8,420 nt of DNA from Trueperella sp. (GCA_012727825.1 JAAYGH010000145.1:1-8420), one strand, 5' to 3'; positions 1-6,153 are shown, counted from the first letter of the stretch. Notes: generated by a model not told the origin, from the sequence alone. Numbers and translations: made by a program.

Positions 1-60
1 AGCCAACCGGCTCAAGATTTCCGAAACTTGCTCCGGCGAGCCGGGAAACTGAATCGTCAT
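1..60 (-). CDS. 5' end of an unidentified protein, cut by the window edge
   Basis: Only the first 20 codons are present, read leftward from an ATG at 60-58. The peptide begins MTIQFPGSPEQV and ends EILSRLA at the edge. A strong Shine-Dalgarno sequence (GGGAGGA, about 66-72 on the minus strand) lies 5-6 bases before the ATG, so the start is well supported. The gene is divergent from crp across a 212-base gap. The opening is mildly amphipathic, with no signal peptide or lipobox visible. Too little is present to assign a family, and I do not recognise it. Confidence 0.6.
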   Translation of the reverse strand, partial: MTIQFPGSPEQVSEILSRLA

Positions 61-192
61 AAAATTCCTCCCACACGAACAGTCACAACAAAGTTCAGGC
101 TATCGCGAATAAAGATGCCAAACTCGTGCGATCTGGGCGCTCACGTGGCAAGATAGACCCTGTATGACCTCGAGCACACGCAAGGCGCACTT

Positions 193-236
193 GCCTGGCG
201 CCAGCTCACACCCGGACCCGCGCTCGCGCGCCAGGC
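193..236. repeat. Inverted repeat in the crp upstream region
   Basis: GCCTGGCGC at 193-201 is the exact reverse complement of GCGCCAGGC at 228-236, giving a 9-base-pair stem around a 26-base GC-rich spacer. The left arm lies inside a perfect 10-base palindrome, CTGGCGCCAG (195-204). It sits 36 bases before the crp start codon. It could fold in the crp leader RNA or be a protein site. It is not a Crp-type TGTGA-N6-TCACA operator. No convincing crp promoter was found in the gap. Confidence 0.4.
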
Positions 237-272
237 CACCGCGGTGCAAAGCCCACGAAGAAAGGTGAGCGA

Positions 273-950
273 ATGGAATCGAACATCCTAGCCAACGTTG
301 AACTATTCAAGGAGCTTGGCGACGACGAACGCGACGCCCTGCTTTCCCTCATGTCGGAAACGTCCCTCAAGCGAGGCGAATCCCTCTTCCACGAGGGTGA
401 TGCAGGCGACCGCCTCTATGTGATCGTGGAAGGCAAGGTGAAGCTTTCGCACACCTCAGACGACGGCCGTGAAAACCTCATCGCGATCCTTGGCCCAGGC
501 GAAATTATCGGCGAGCTCTCGCTTTTTGACTTGGGCGCACGCTCGTCCACAGTGACGGCGATTGCGCCGTCGAAGTTCCTCTACCTGTCCCACAAGGACA
601 TGATGAACTACATCGACGAGCATCCGAAGATGGCCAAGTCCATGCTCCGCGAACTGGCGACCCGCCTGCGGAACACCAATGATCAGATGGCTGATCTCGT
701 TTTCTCTGACGTCCCGGGCCGGGTGGCCAAAGCGTTGCTCGATCTTGCCGAGCGTTTCGGCGAGCGCACGCCAGAAGGCATCTACGTGGCGCACGATCTC
801 ACGCAGGAAGAGCTCGCACACCTCGTTGGCGCATCACGTGAGACTGTTAATAAGTCCCTGGCCGACTTTACCGCCCGCGGCTGGATCCGACTCGAAGGCC
901 GCGCAGTGCTGCTCATTCAGGTTGGGCGACTCCAGAGGCGCGCACACTAG
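273..950 (+). CDS. crp: Crp/GlxR-type cyclic-nucleotide transcriptional regulator
   Basis: A 225-residue global regulator of the Crp/FNR family. It closely resembles mycobacterial Crp (Rv3676) and corynebacterial GlxR and should bind TGTGA-N6-TCACA operators as a dimer. Residues 1-115 form the cyclic-nucleotide domain. GELSLFDLGARSST (80-93) is the phosphate-binding cassette, with Glu81 and Arg90-Ser91 in the positions that hold cAMP in E. coli CRP. A dimerisation helix follows. The winged helix-turn-helix spans about 176-210, with recognition helix SRETVNKSLADF (188-199). DLVFSDVPGRVAK (141-153) is typical of the actinobacterial branch. The ATG at 273 follows AAAGGTG by about 5 bases. The gene is divergent from the cut gene at the left edge and convergent with ridA. 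Length is normal. That cAMP is the ligand is inferred from these residues. Confidence 0.95.
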   Translation: MESNILANVELFKELGDDERDALLSLMSETSLKRGESLFHEGDAGDRLYVIVEGKVKLSHTSDDGRENLIAILGPGEIIGELSLFDLGARSSTVTAIAPSKFLYLSHKDMMNYIDEHPKMAKSMLRELATRLRNTNDQMADLVFSDVPGRVAKALLDLAERFGERTPEGIYVAHDLTQEELAHLVGASRETVNKSLADFTARGWIRLEGRAVLLIQVGRLQRRAH

Positions 951-962
951 TTCACATTCCAC

Positions 963-988
963 ACGTCAGATCGCACACGCTCTGACGT
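963..988 (+). terminator. Hairpin 12 bases after the crp stop, weak terminator candidate
   Basis: ACGTCAGA (963-970) and TCTGACGT (981-988) are perfect 8-base inverted arms around a 10-base loop, just after the crp stop. No T-run follows, so intrinsic termination is doubtful. It may instead be the outermost part of the repeat-rich gap described next. Confidence 0.3.
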
Positions 989-990
989 TG

Positions 991-1035
991 CACACGCGCT
1001 CACCGCACACGCGCTCACCGCACACGTGCTCACCG
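991..1035. repeat. Three 15-base tandem repeats
   Basis: The unit CACACGCGCTCACCG occurs at 991-1005, 1006-1020 and 1021-1035. The third copy has a single change (T for C at its seventh base). A decayed relative precedes it (CGCACACGCTC, about 973-983) and another begins after it (CAAACGCG, 1036). It is non-coding, between the convergent crp and ridA genes. There are no spacers, so it is not a CRISPR array. Confidence 0.8.
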
Positions 1036-1038
1036 CAA

Positions 1039-1178
1039 ACGCGAGGGGTTTTGGTTAAGTGCGAGGGAAAGTTCTCCTCGCGTCTGACCAGAACCCCTCG
1101 CGTCTATGTGCGGGTTGGGTCGGGCTCGTCCAAAACTCCTCGCGTCTGACCAGAACCCCTCGCGTCTATGTGCGGGTT
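1039..1178. repeat. Compound repeat: 43-base direct repeat plus a 16-base motif in both orientations
   Basis: A 43-base segment is repeated exactly at 1074-1116 and 1136-1178, a 62-base period. Inside it, CCTCGCGTCT occurs twice per copy (1076, 1096, 1138, 1158). On the minus strand the shared motif is ACGCGAGGRGTTYTGG: full copies at 1103-1088, 1145-1130 and 1165-1150, and a half copy at 1083-1074. One copy lies in the opposite orientation at 1039-1054, so the single plus copy can pair with any of the minus copies. It matches 1130-1145 over 16 bases with one mismatch. A small hairpin (GCGAGG 1061-1066, CCTCGC 1076-1081) is nested inside. The element fills the gap between convergent genes. 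It could be a bidirectional terminator, a REP-like mobile repeat or a protein-binding array. Confidence 0.8.
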
Positions 1179-1208
1179 CACGTTTCTGTGCCAGTCAGCT
1201 CGGCAATA

Positions 1209-1667
1209 TCAGCGGCCGTCGACGGCGAAGGTCACCTCAACCTCAACAGGCGCGTCAAGTGGTAGCACCAAAACGCCCACGGCCGAGCGGGTGTGAGCCC
1301 CAGCTTCTCCGAAAATCTCACCAAGCACCTCAGAGGCGCCGTTGATGACGCCCGGCTGGCCGGTGAATTCTGGAGCCGATGCCACAAAACCCGTCACGTG
1401 CATGACCCCGCGAATGTTGTCAAGGCCCACCACGCCAGCCGCAGCCGCGAGCGCATTGAGTGCGCATAGTCGCGCAAGCTCCTTCGCCTCGTCCTGGCTA
1501 ACCTCTGCGCCAACTTTGCCCGCCGCGGGAAGCTCGCCATTCACAAATGGCAGTTGCCCAGAGGTTCGAACCTCATCGCCAGCTCGCTTCGCCGGAACGT
1601 ACGAGGCCACGGGCGCTGCGACTGCCGGTAGCTCGATGCCGAGATCCGCTAGCCGCTGCGAGATCAT
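1209..1667 (-). CDS. ridA: RidA/YjgF/UK114-family protein
   Basis: A 152-residue Rid-superfamily protein. RidA itself hydrolyses reactive enamine/imine intermediates such as 2-aminoacrylate made by PLP enzymes. The opening (about 5-15, RLADLGIELP) and SGQLP (36-40) resemble my recollection of mycobacterial Rv3678c. This longer branch (about 150 residues against about 130 for classic RidA) has a less certain substrate. HTRSAVGVLVLPLDAPVEVEV (125-145) carries the conserved Arg127 and the closing VEVE segment. The ATG at 1667-1665 overlaps the stop of the DUF4177 gene in an ATGA arrangement, with only a weak purine stretch upstream, so translation is probably coupled. There is no signal peptide; it should be a cytosolic trimer. 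It converges on crp across the repeat-rich gap. Confidence 0.9.
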   Translation of the reverse strand: MISQRLADLGIELPAVAAPVASYVPAKRAGDEVRTSGQLPFVNGELPAAGKVGAEVSQDEAKELARLCALNALAAAAGVVGLDNIRGVMHVTGFVASAPEFTGQPGVINGASEVLGEIFGEAGAHTRSAVGVLVLPLDAPVEVEVTFAVDGR

Positions 1668-1819
1668 TCGATCGGCTTCTTCATGTAGGCAACGGGGTTT
1701 GTTCCGTTCGGACCGGGGATCACCGCGACGAGCTCCCAGCCTTCTTTACCCCACGTATCCAAGATTTGCTTCGTGTTGTGCATGAGTAGTGGCACCGTTA
1801 CATATTCCCAAGTAGTCAT
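1664..1819 (-). CDS. DUF4177 small protein, first gene of the ridA unit
   Basis: A 51-residue protein opening MTTWEYVTVPLL, with the DUF4177 signature LDTWGKEGWELVAVIPG (20-36) and the end AYMKKPIE. It closely resembles the roughly 50-residue protein I recall beside ridA in mycobacteria (Rv3678A). Function is unknown. Small DUF4177 proteins carry a W-E-Y opening, a GWELV core and a basic tail, as here. The ATG is at 1819-1817 and the TGA at 1666-1664, which overlaps the ridA ATG by 4 bases. There is no Shine-Dalgarno sequence, but a promoter ends exactly 6 bases before the ATG, so the message is probably leaderless. An in-frame GTG at 1825 is a less likely start; an in-frame TAG at 1831-1829 blocks anything longer. 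The short length makes it easy for gene callers to miss. Confidence 0.9.
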   Translation of the reverse strand: MTTWEYVTVPLLMHNTKQILDTWGKEGWELVAVIPGPNGTNPVAYMKKPIE

Positions 1820-1825
1820 GCCCAC

Positions 1826-1855
1826 AGCCTATGTTTTTCGCACGCATCTCGGCAA
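1826..1855 (-). promoter_or_regulatory. Promoter for the DUF4177-ridA unit, predicted leaderless
   Basis: On the minus strand, TTGCCG (1855-1850) lies 18 bases before TAGGCT (1831-1826), which fits the actinobacterial TAnnnT -10. Six bases (GTGGGC) then separate it from the ATG at 1819, so transcription should begin at or next to the start codon. The lack of a ribosome-binding site agrees with a leaderless transcript. Confidence 0.55.
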
Positions 1856-1901
1856 GAGGATCGCTAGTCAGCACGTTTCACGGATCACGTTCCCCGCCAA
1901 C

Positions 1902-1938
1902 ACGAAGGGGCGAGATCGTCATTGATCTCGCCCCTCGT
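1902..1938 (-). terminator. Strong hairpin terminator after whiB
   Basis: GGGGCGAGATC (1907-1917) and GATCTCGCCCC (1924-1934) form a perfect 11-base-pair stem with a 6-base loop. Allowing one bulged base, ACGA (1902-1905) and TCGT (1935-1938) extend it to 15 pairs. It lies about 95 bases past the whiB stop and about 85 bases before the DUF4177 start, with both genes read leftward, so it probably ends the whiB message and insulates the ridA unit. The trailing T-run is weak. Confidence 0.7.
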
Positions 1939-2033
1939 TACGTTGCCACTAACTTTAGCTGTGGTTAGCTCCCCTGGCGCCAGTTCGGCACTGCGTGAGC
2001 CCTACACCGCGCCAGACCCTATCCGCGTCAAGC

Positions 2034-2372
2034 CTATCGAGCAGCAGGCCTGCGGGACAGGCGCGGAATCCGCCCTGCCCGCAACTCGCTCGCCATCGTG
2101 TCGTCTGATTCGTTGAGGTACTCCCACCAATCCGTCACCCCTGGAAAGCGACGGATGAGGGCCCTGCGCTCGCGTTCCGTCATGCCACCCCACACACCAA
2201 ACGTCATTGCAGAATCAAGAGCATCTGCCAAACATTCGATGCGAACCGGGCACGAGAAGCACATTTGCCGAGCATCCGATTGCGCCGATCCACGAACAAA
2301 AAGTGCGTCGGGATCCGAGTCTGCGCAGATGGCCCGTACCGCCCATGTTTGGTCTTCATAAACCTGAGTCAT
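2034..2372 (-). CDS. whiB4: WhiB-family iron-sulfur transcription factor, WhiB4-like
   Basis: A 112-residue actinobacterial Wbl protein, a redox- and NO-responsive regulator that holds a [4Fe-4S] cluster. The four ligands are Cys16, Cys38, Cys41 and Cys47 (C-x21-C-x2-C-x5-C), followed by the GVWGG turn (59-63) and a basic stretch TERERRALIRRFPGV. FVRGSAQ and the C-terminal WWEYL segment resemble mycobacterial WhiB4, as does the position beside ponA2. The ATG at 2372 is chosen because AAGGGGA ends about 5 bases upstream. An in-frame GTG at 2387 would add five residues but lies at the base of a hairpin and has no such site. The arginine-rich tail (RAGRIPRLSRRPAAR) may contact DNA. It is divergent from ponA and followed by a strong hairpin. 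The WhiB4 assignment rests on similarity and order. Confidence 0.9.
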   Translation of the reverse strand: MTQVYEDQTWAVRAICADSDPDALFVRGSAQSDARQMCFSCPVRIECLADALDSAMTFGVWGGMTERERRALIRRFPGVTDWWEYLNESDDTMASELRAGRIPRLSRRPAAR

Positions 2373-2386
2373 TACTGTCCCCTTCA

Positions 2387-2408
2387 CCGAAAGCGCCGTT
2401 GCTTTCGG
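2387..2408 (-). promoter_or_regulatory. Hairpin in the whiB leader, next to its ribosome-binding site
   Basis: CCGAAAGC (2387-2394) and GCTTTCGG (2401-2408) are perfect 8-base arms around a 6-base loop. In the whiB direction the hairpin ends about 7 bases before the AAGGGGA ribosome-binding site. It could be an RNA element controlling access to that site, or an 8+8 operator for a dimeric repressor. Confidence 0.5.
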
Positions 2409-2421
2409 ATTGGCTAGCTGG

Positions 2422-2437
2422 CGTGACCGCCATCACC
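2422..2437. promoter_or_regulatory. Candidate Crp/GlxR operator between whiB and ponA
   Basis: The sequence CGTGACCGCCATCACC holds GTGA-N6-TCAC, the symmetric core of the Crp consensus TGTGA-N6-TCACA; only the two outermost bases differ (8 of 10). It is centred about 57 bases upstream of the whiB start and 200 bases upstream of ponA. An AT-rich palindrome TAATATTA (2443-2450) with -10-like sequence on both strands lies just beside it. The regulator that would bind it is encoded 1.5 kb away in this window. Confidence 0.5.
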
Positions 2438-2617
2438 TGCCATAATATTACAACGACCTTCCGACATTTTCATATCCAAGGTCCCAAGAATTTTCCCACA
2501 CATCGGATAGACGGGGAGGCCACCTCCACCCCACCAGCCGCATCCTAGCCACTCTCAAATAGGCCCTTCATCACGGCGACATGGCCGACTTCACGCGATT
2601 TCATGCAAGTGACCCAC

Positions 2618-2623
2618 TATTGT
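2618..2623 (+). promoter_or_regulatory. Predicted -10 box for a leaderless ponA message
   Basis: TATTGT fits TAnnnT and is followed by exactly 6 bases (TGAATC) and the ponA ATG. No good -35 is visible, and no Shine-Dalgarno sequence precedes the ATG. An in-frame TGA at 2624-2626 rules out a longer protein. Confidence 0.45.
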
Positions 2624-2629
2624 TGAATC

Positions 2630-5041
2630 ATGCAGAAATCTGGACGCAAGTTGACCCTCAGACAGCTCATCGTCGCCCTCCTCAGCTTCTTCCTGCTGAC
2701 CGGCATCGGTGGCGGCATTCTGGCTGCTGCAGCGCTCCCGTTTGCGGCGACGACGGGAACGATAGCGAACGCAGGCACTCGCGTCTTTGATGACCTACCC
2801 ACGGAAATCGATTTCACCCGCCCTTCGGAACAGTCGGTCATTCTCGCTGGCGATGGCTCCCACCTCGCAACCTTCTACGCGGAGAACCGCATCATCGTGC
2901 CCTCCGAAGAAATTTCGCAGTTGATTAAAGATGCGACGATCGCCATCGAGGACGAACGCTTTTTCCAGCACAACGGCATCGACGCTCAGGGCCTGGTTGG
3001 CGCCGCATGGAATAACTTCACAGGTGGCCGACTTGCCGGCGGTTCTACCATTACTCAGCAGTACGTGAAGAACGCGATCATTGAAGAGGGCCGGATCCTC
3101 GGCGACAACGAATTGATCGCGGGCGCCACGGAACGGTCCATTTCCAGAAAGCTCAACGAAGCCCGCTTCGCCATCGCAGTTGAAAACAGTTTGACGAAGG
3201 ATCAGATCCTCACCGGCTACCTGAACCTCGCCCAGTTCGGCCCGTCCCAGTGGGGCGTGGAAGCAGCATCGCGCTACTTCTATGGCATTCCAGCATCGGA
3301 CGTCACACTCGAGCAGGCCGCCATGCTTGCCGGCATCACGCAGGCGCCCGGCAAGTGGAATCCGATCACCAACGCGGACGAGGCGAAACAGCGGCGCGAT
3401 ACGGTGCTCGGCCAGATGTATAACCTCGACATGATTTCGCGCGACGAACTCGAAACCGCCGTCGCTGTTCCGATTGCGGACATGCTTAACGTCACCCAGG
3501 TTCCAAACGGCTGTGCGGAAGCGGGGATTTCAGCGTATTTCTGCGAGTACGTCGTCAAGGACATCCTGAACTCACCCTCGCTCGGCGAGACCCGCGAAGA
3601 ACGCACCCAGAAGCTTTACCGCGGCGGCCTCGTGATCACGACGACGATCGACCCGGCTGACCAGAAAGCAGCCTATGACGCCGTGGTCGCCTCGACCCCC
3701 GTCAACGACCCGTCGTCGATCAACATGGCACTGTCGTCCGTCGAACCTGGCACCGGCCACATTAAGGCGATGGTCCAAAACACGAACTACGGTAATCCAA
3801 CCGCCGAGAACCCTGATGATATGACCCTCAATCTCAACGTTGGCATGACGATGGGTGGCGGCTCGGGCTACCAGTCGGGTTCGACGTTCAAGGTGTTCAC
3901 CCTCATGGAGTGGCTGAATCAGGGCAACGGTGCGATGGACGTAATCAACGCGAACAACCAGTCTTTCCCGCGCGCCTCGTGGAATATTCGCTGCGCACCG
4001 CATCTCGCGGACGATTACAACCCAACAAACATTGAAGGCATTGGCTCGGGCAACATGACCGTTCTCGAGGTCACCCGCCGCTCGGTTAACGCCGCCTACG
4101 TTTCAATGGCAAATCATCTCGACATGTGCGATATCACGGACATGGCCGCAAACCTTGGGATCGAACGCGGCCGCATTGCGATCGAGGGCGACCCGGAAAC
4201 CGCCGAGTTCGCTGCCACTAATCTTCCATTTGAATACGGCGAACCCCTTCCGCTTCTGCCGAACCCGTCGGCAGTGCTCGGCACGAATCCCGTCACCCCG
4301 CTGTCGATGGCCAACGCCATGGCAACGATTGCTGCCGATGGCAACCGATGCGAGCCCCTGTCGTTCACCAAAATCACGGACGCCAACGGCAACGACATTG
4401 CAGTGAATGAGCCTGAGTGCCGCCAAGTGATCGATGCAGAGCTTGCCCGTCAGACCACCTCGGTTCTCGAAGAAGTCGTTGAACCTCGCTCGACTGGCTC
4501 GCGTGCGGTTCTCGCGAACGGCCGCCCAGTTGCCGGCAAGACCGGTACGGCAAACATGGATTGGCACGCCTGGTTTATGGGATACACCCCTCAGCTGGCG
4601 ACAGCCGTGTGGCAGGGTCACCACGAGGGCTACATCTCGATGTTTAATTCGGTCATTAATGGCCAGTTCCATCAGGAAGTGTACGGCGGCCTGTATCCGG
4701 CAATGACGTTCAAGATGTTTATGGATACTGCGCTCGCTGACGAGCCGATTGAACGATTTACGGCTCCTACGAAGGATCCGCGTTCGATTCACGGTCCACA
4801 TTCTCTCTCTACGCAGTCCAATCAGAACCAGACCGGTACCCCGGGGACCGTGCCAGACCTGCTTGGACAGTCCCAGCAGGACGCCCAGTCGGCCGCGCTG
4901 GCAGACGGCTACGGCTACACGACGCGTGCAGAGGCGTCCGATCAGCCCCAGGGTACGGTGATTCGACAGGTCCCAGGTCCAGGCGAGAACGCAGCCCGCG
5001 GAACTCGGATAGAGATCTGGATTTCGGCCGGCGAAGGCTGA
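2630..5041 (+). CDS. ponA2: PonA2-type bifunctional class A penicillin-binding protein with C-terminal PASTA domain
   Basis: An 803-residue class A PBP that polymerises lipid II and cross-links peptidoglycan outside the membrane. It has a short basic cytoplasmic tail and a membrane helix at about 12-40. The GT51 glycosyltransferase domain (about 75-260) has EDERFFQHNG (107-116, catalytic Glu107), GGSTITQQ (137-144), RKLNEA (173-178) and GVEAASRYFYG (209-219). The transpeptidase domain has S418-T-F-K421 (nucleophile Ser418), S485-V-N487 and K637-T-G. One PASTA domain spans about 738-801 and may bind muropeptide or beta-lactam-like ligands. All catalytic motifs are intact. Six extracytoplasmic cysteines (295, 305, 455, 500, 574, 597) could form disulfides. 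The ATG at 2630 follows an in-frame stop (2624-2626) and has no Shine-Dalgarno, suggesting leaderless translation. The phosphoesterase gene follows after 5 bases, so the two are probably one operon. Confidence 0.95.
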   Translation: MQKSGRKLTLRQLIVALLSFFLLTGIGGGILAAAALPFAATTGTIANAGTRVFDDLPTEIDFTRPSEQSVILAGDGSHLATFYAENRIIVPSEEISQLIKDATIAIEDERFFQHNGIDAQGLVGAAWNNFTGGRLAGGSTITQQYVKNAIIEEGRILGDNELIAGATERSISRKLNEARFAIAVENSLTKDQILTGYLNLAQFGPSQWGVEAASRYFYGIPASDVTLEQAAMLAGITQAPGKWNPITNADEAKQRRDTVLGQMYNLDMISRDELETAVAVPIADMLNVTQVPNGCAEAGISAYFCEYVVKDILNSPSLGETREERTQKLYRGGLVITTTIDPADQKAAYDAVVASTPVNDPSSINMALSSVEPGTGHIKAMVQNTNYGNPTAENPDDMTLNLNVGMTMGGGSGYQSGSTFKVFTLMEWLNQGNGAMDVINANNQSFPRASWNIRCAPHLADDYNPTNIEGIGSGNMTVLEVTRRSVNAAYVSMANHLDMCDITDMAANLGIERGRIAIEGDPETAEFAATNLPFEYGEPLPLLPNPSAVLGTNPVTPLSMANAMATIAADGNRCEPLSFTKITDANGNDIAVNEPECRQVIDAELARQTTSVLEEVVEPRSTGSRAVLANGRPVAGKTGTANMDWHAWFMGYTPQLATAVWQGHHEGYISMFNSVINGQFHQEVYGGLYPAMTFKMFMDTALADEPIERFTAPTKDPRSIHGPHSLSTQSNQNQTGTPGTVPDLLGQSQQDAQSAALADGYGYTTRAEASDQPQGTVIRQVPGPGENAARGTRIEIWISAGEG

Positions 5042-5046
5042 TCCCC

Positions 5047-6153
5047 ATGAAAAAACGAACAGCCATCCAGCTCGGTCAAGCAGCTATCGGCGTTGGGGCG
5101 GCCACGCTCGCGTACGGCCTCGTTCACGCCCACAGCTATCGGCTCCGTCGCAGGTCGATGCTCATCCCAAGTGATGACGTCGGCCCACTGCGCATCCTCC
5201 ATATTTCCGACGCGCACACGCTCGTCCGGCACTCCAAACGAATCTCGTTTCTTCGCGACCTCGGCGATTGCAAGCCCGACCTCGTCGTCGCTACCGGCGA
5301 CATGATCGCGGAAGACGAGGCACTTGCACCTGTGCTCGACGCCCTCGACTCGCTGCTCGACGTTCCGGGCGTCTTCGTGTTCGGTTCGAACGATTACGTT
5401 GCGCCAGTCTTTAAAAACCCGTTGCGCTACCTTGTGGGTCCGTCGAACCGAAAGCTCGGCGTGGAGTCGGATAACGACGCCGTCCCGCTTGCGTGGCGCG
5501 AGATGCGCTCGGCTTTCATGAACCGCAGCTGGGTTGACCTCAACAATAAGCGAGCTCGCCTCGAGGTCGCCGGCTGGACGTTGGACTTTGTGGGGGTGGA
5601 CGATCCGCACATGGACTACGACCATTTCCCTGCCCCGCAGCCAAGCCCAACCGACGGTGTTAACGGACCATACGCCCGGATCGGCGTGACGCACGCTCCG
5701 TACACCCGTGTCTTGGATCAGATGGTCGACGACGGGTGCTCACTCATTTTTGCAGGCCACACCCATGGCGGGCAGGTGTGCTTGCCCGGAGGCCGCGCAC
5801 TGGTGTCGAACTGCGATCTCGATCCAAAGCTCGCCTCCGGCCTATTCCAGTGGCCACTCGAAGCTGACGTTCGTGCCGATTCGAGCCAGCCGGATGACAA
5901 CAGCCAAGCTGAAGACAACCTCCCGTCTGGTAGCGGCTCCCAGCCTGGTAGCAACGCCCAGCCTGGTAGCTCAGGTACCGGCGAACCCGTCCTTATCAAA
6001 GGGGATGGAGCCGCGATCGCCAAGGACGCCCCCGGCTCAGCGTGGGTTCAGGTTTCGGCAGGAATCGGCGCCTCGACCTACGCGCCTGTACGAACGTTTT
6101 GCCCACCCGAAGCAATCCTCCTCGACATCGTGCCCGTCGGCAGTAGAGCCTAA
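5047..6153 (+). CDS. Membrane-anchored calcineurin-like metallophosphoesterase with a hexapeptide-repeat insertion
   Basis: A 368-residue binuclear metallophosphoesterase, counterpart of mycobacterial Rv3683 next to ponA2. Residues 7-25 form an N-terminal hydrophobic anchor between basic stretches. All metal-site motifs are present: SDAH (Asp55, His57), GD (Asp85), GSND (Asn115, in place of the usual GNHD), THAPY (His216) and GHTHGGQ (His238, His240). The last core strand, WVQVSAGIGASTYAPVR (333-349), is typical of the family. Between residues 271 and 331 lies a polar insertion not expected in this family, containing five hexapeptide repeats. It explains why the protein is longer than the usual 300-320 residues. 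The ATG follows AAGG by 9 bases and starts 5 bases after the ponA2 stop, so it is probably cotranscribed. The substrate is unknown; the anchor and neighbour suggest a role at the envelope, but that is inference. Confidence 0.9.
   Translation: MKKRTAIQLGQAAIGVGAATLAYGLVHAHSYRLRRRSMLIPSDDVGPLRILHISDAHTLVRHSKRISFLRDLGDCKPDLVVATGDMIAEDEALAPVLDALDSLLDVPGVFVFGSNDYVAPVFKNPLRYLVGPSNRKLGVESDNDAVPLAWREMRSAFMNRSWVDLNNKRARLEVAGWTLDFVGVDDPHMDYDHFPAPQPSPTDGVNGPYARIGVTHAPYTRVLDQMVDDGCSLIFAGHTHGGQVCLPGGRALVSNCDLDPKLASGLFQWPLEADVRADSSQPDDNSQAEDNLPSGSGSQPGSNAQPGSSGTGEPVLIKGDGAAIAKDAPGSAWVQVSAGIGASTYAPVRTFCPPEAILLDIVPVGSRA
5884..5973 (+). repeat. Five 18-base in-frame units inside the phosphoesterase gene
   Basis: Residues 280-309 read as five hexapeptides: SQPDDN, SQAEDN, LPSGSG, SQPGSN, AQPGSS. 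The last three are encoded by near-identical DNA with CCT/TCT-GGT-AGC in each. Changes in copy number by slippage would keep the reading frame. Confidence 0.75.

Noticed and set aside
679..1149. 156-residue plus-strand open frame overlapping the end of crp and the repeats
   Set aside because: It is out of frame inside crp, has no family resemblance, and its second half is a low-complexity reading of the tandem repeats.
991..1178. Possible CRISPR array
   Set aside because: Repeats are head-to-tail without unique 30-base spacers, and no cas genes are nearby.
2373..2387. GTG at 2387 as the whiB start
   Set aside because: It lies at the base of a hairpin with no ribosome-binding site, whereas ATG 2372 has AAGGGGA at good spacing.
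2581..2790. Plus-strand frame beginning at ATG 2581
   Set aside because: It is out of frame with ponA2, shows no domain, and has no ribosome-binding site.
4103..4801. 232-residue minus-strand open frame inside ponA2
   Set aside because: It lies wholly within a strongly supported gene, is rich in Arg/His as expected for an antisense frame, and has no recognisable domain or good start.
4942..5694. 250-residue minus-strand frame across the ponA2/phosphoesterase junction
   Set aside because: Antisense to two well-supported genes, with no ribosome-binding site or motif.
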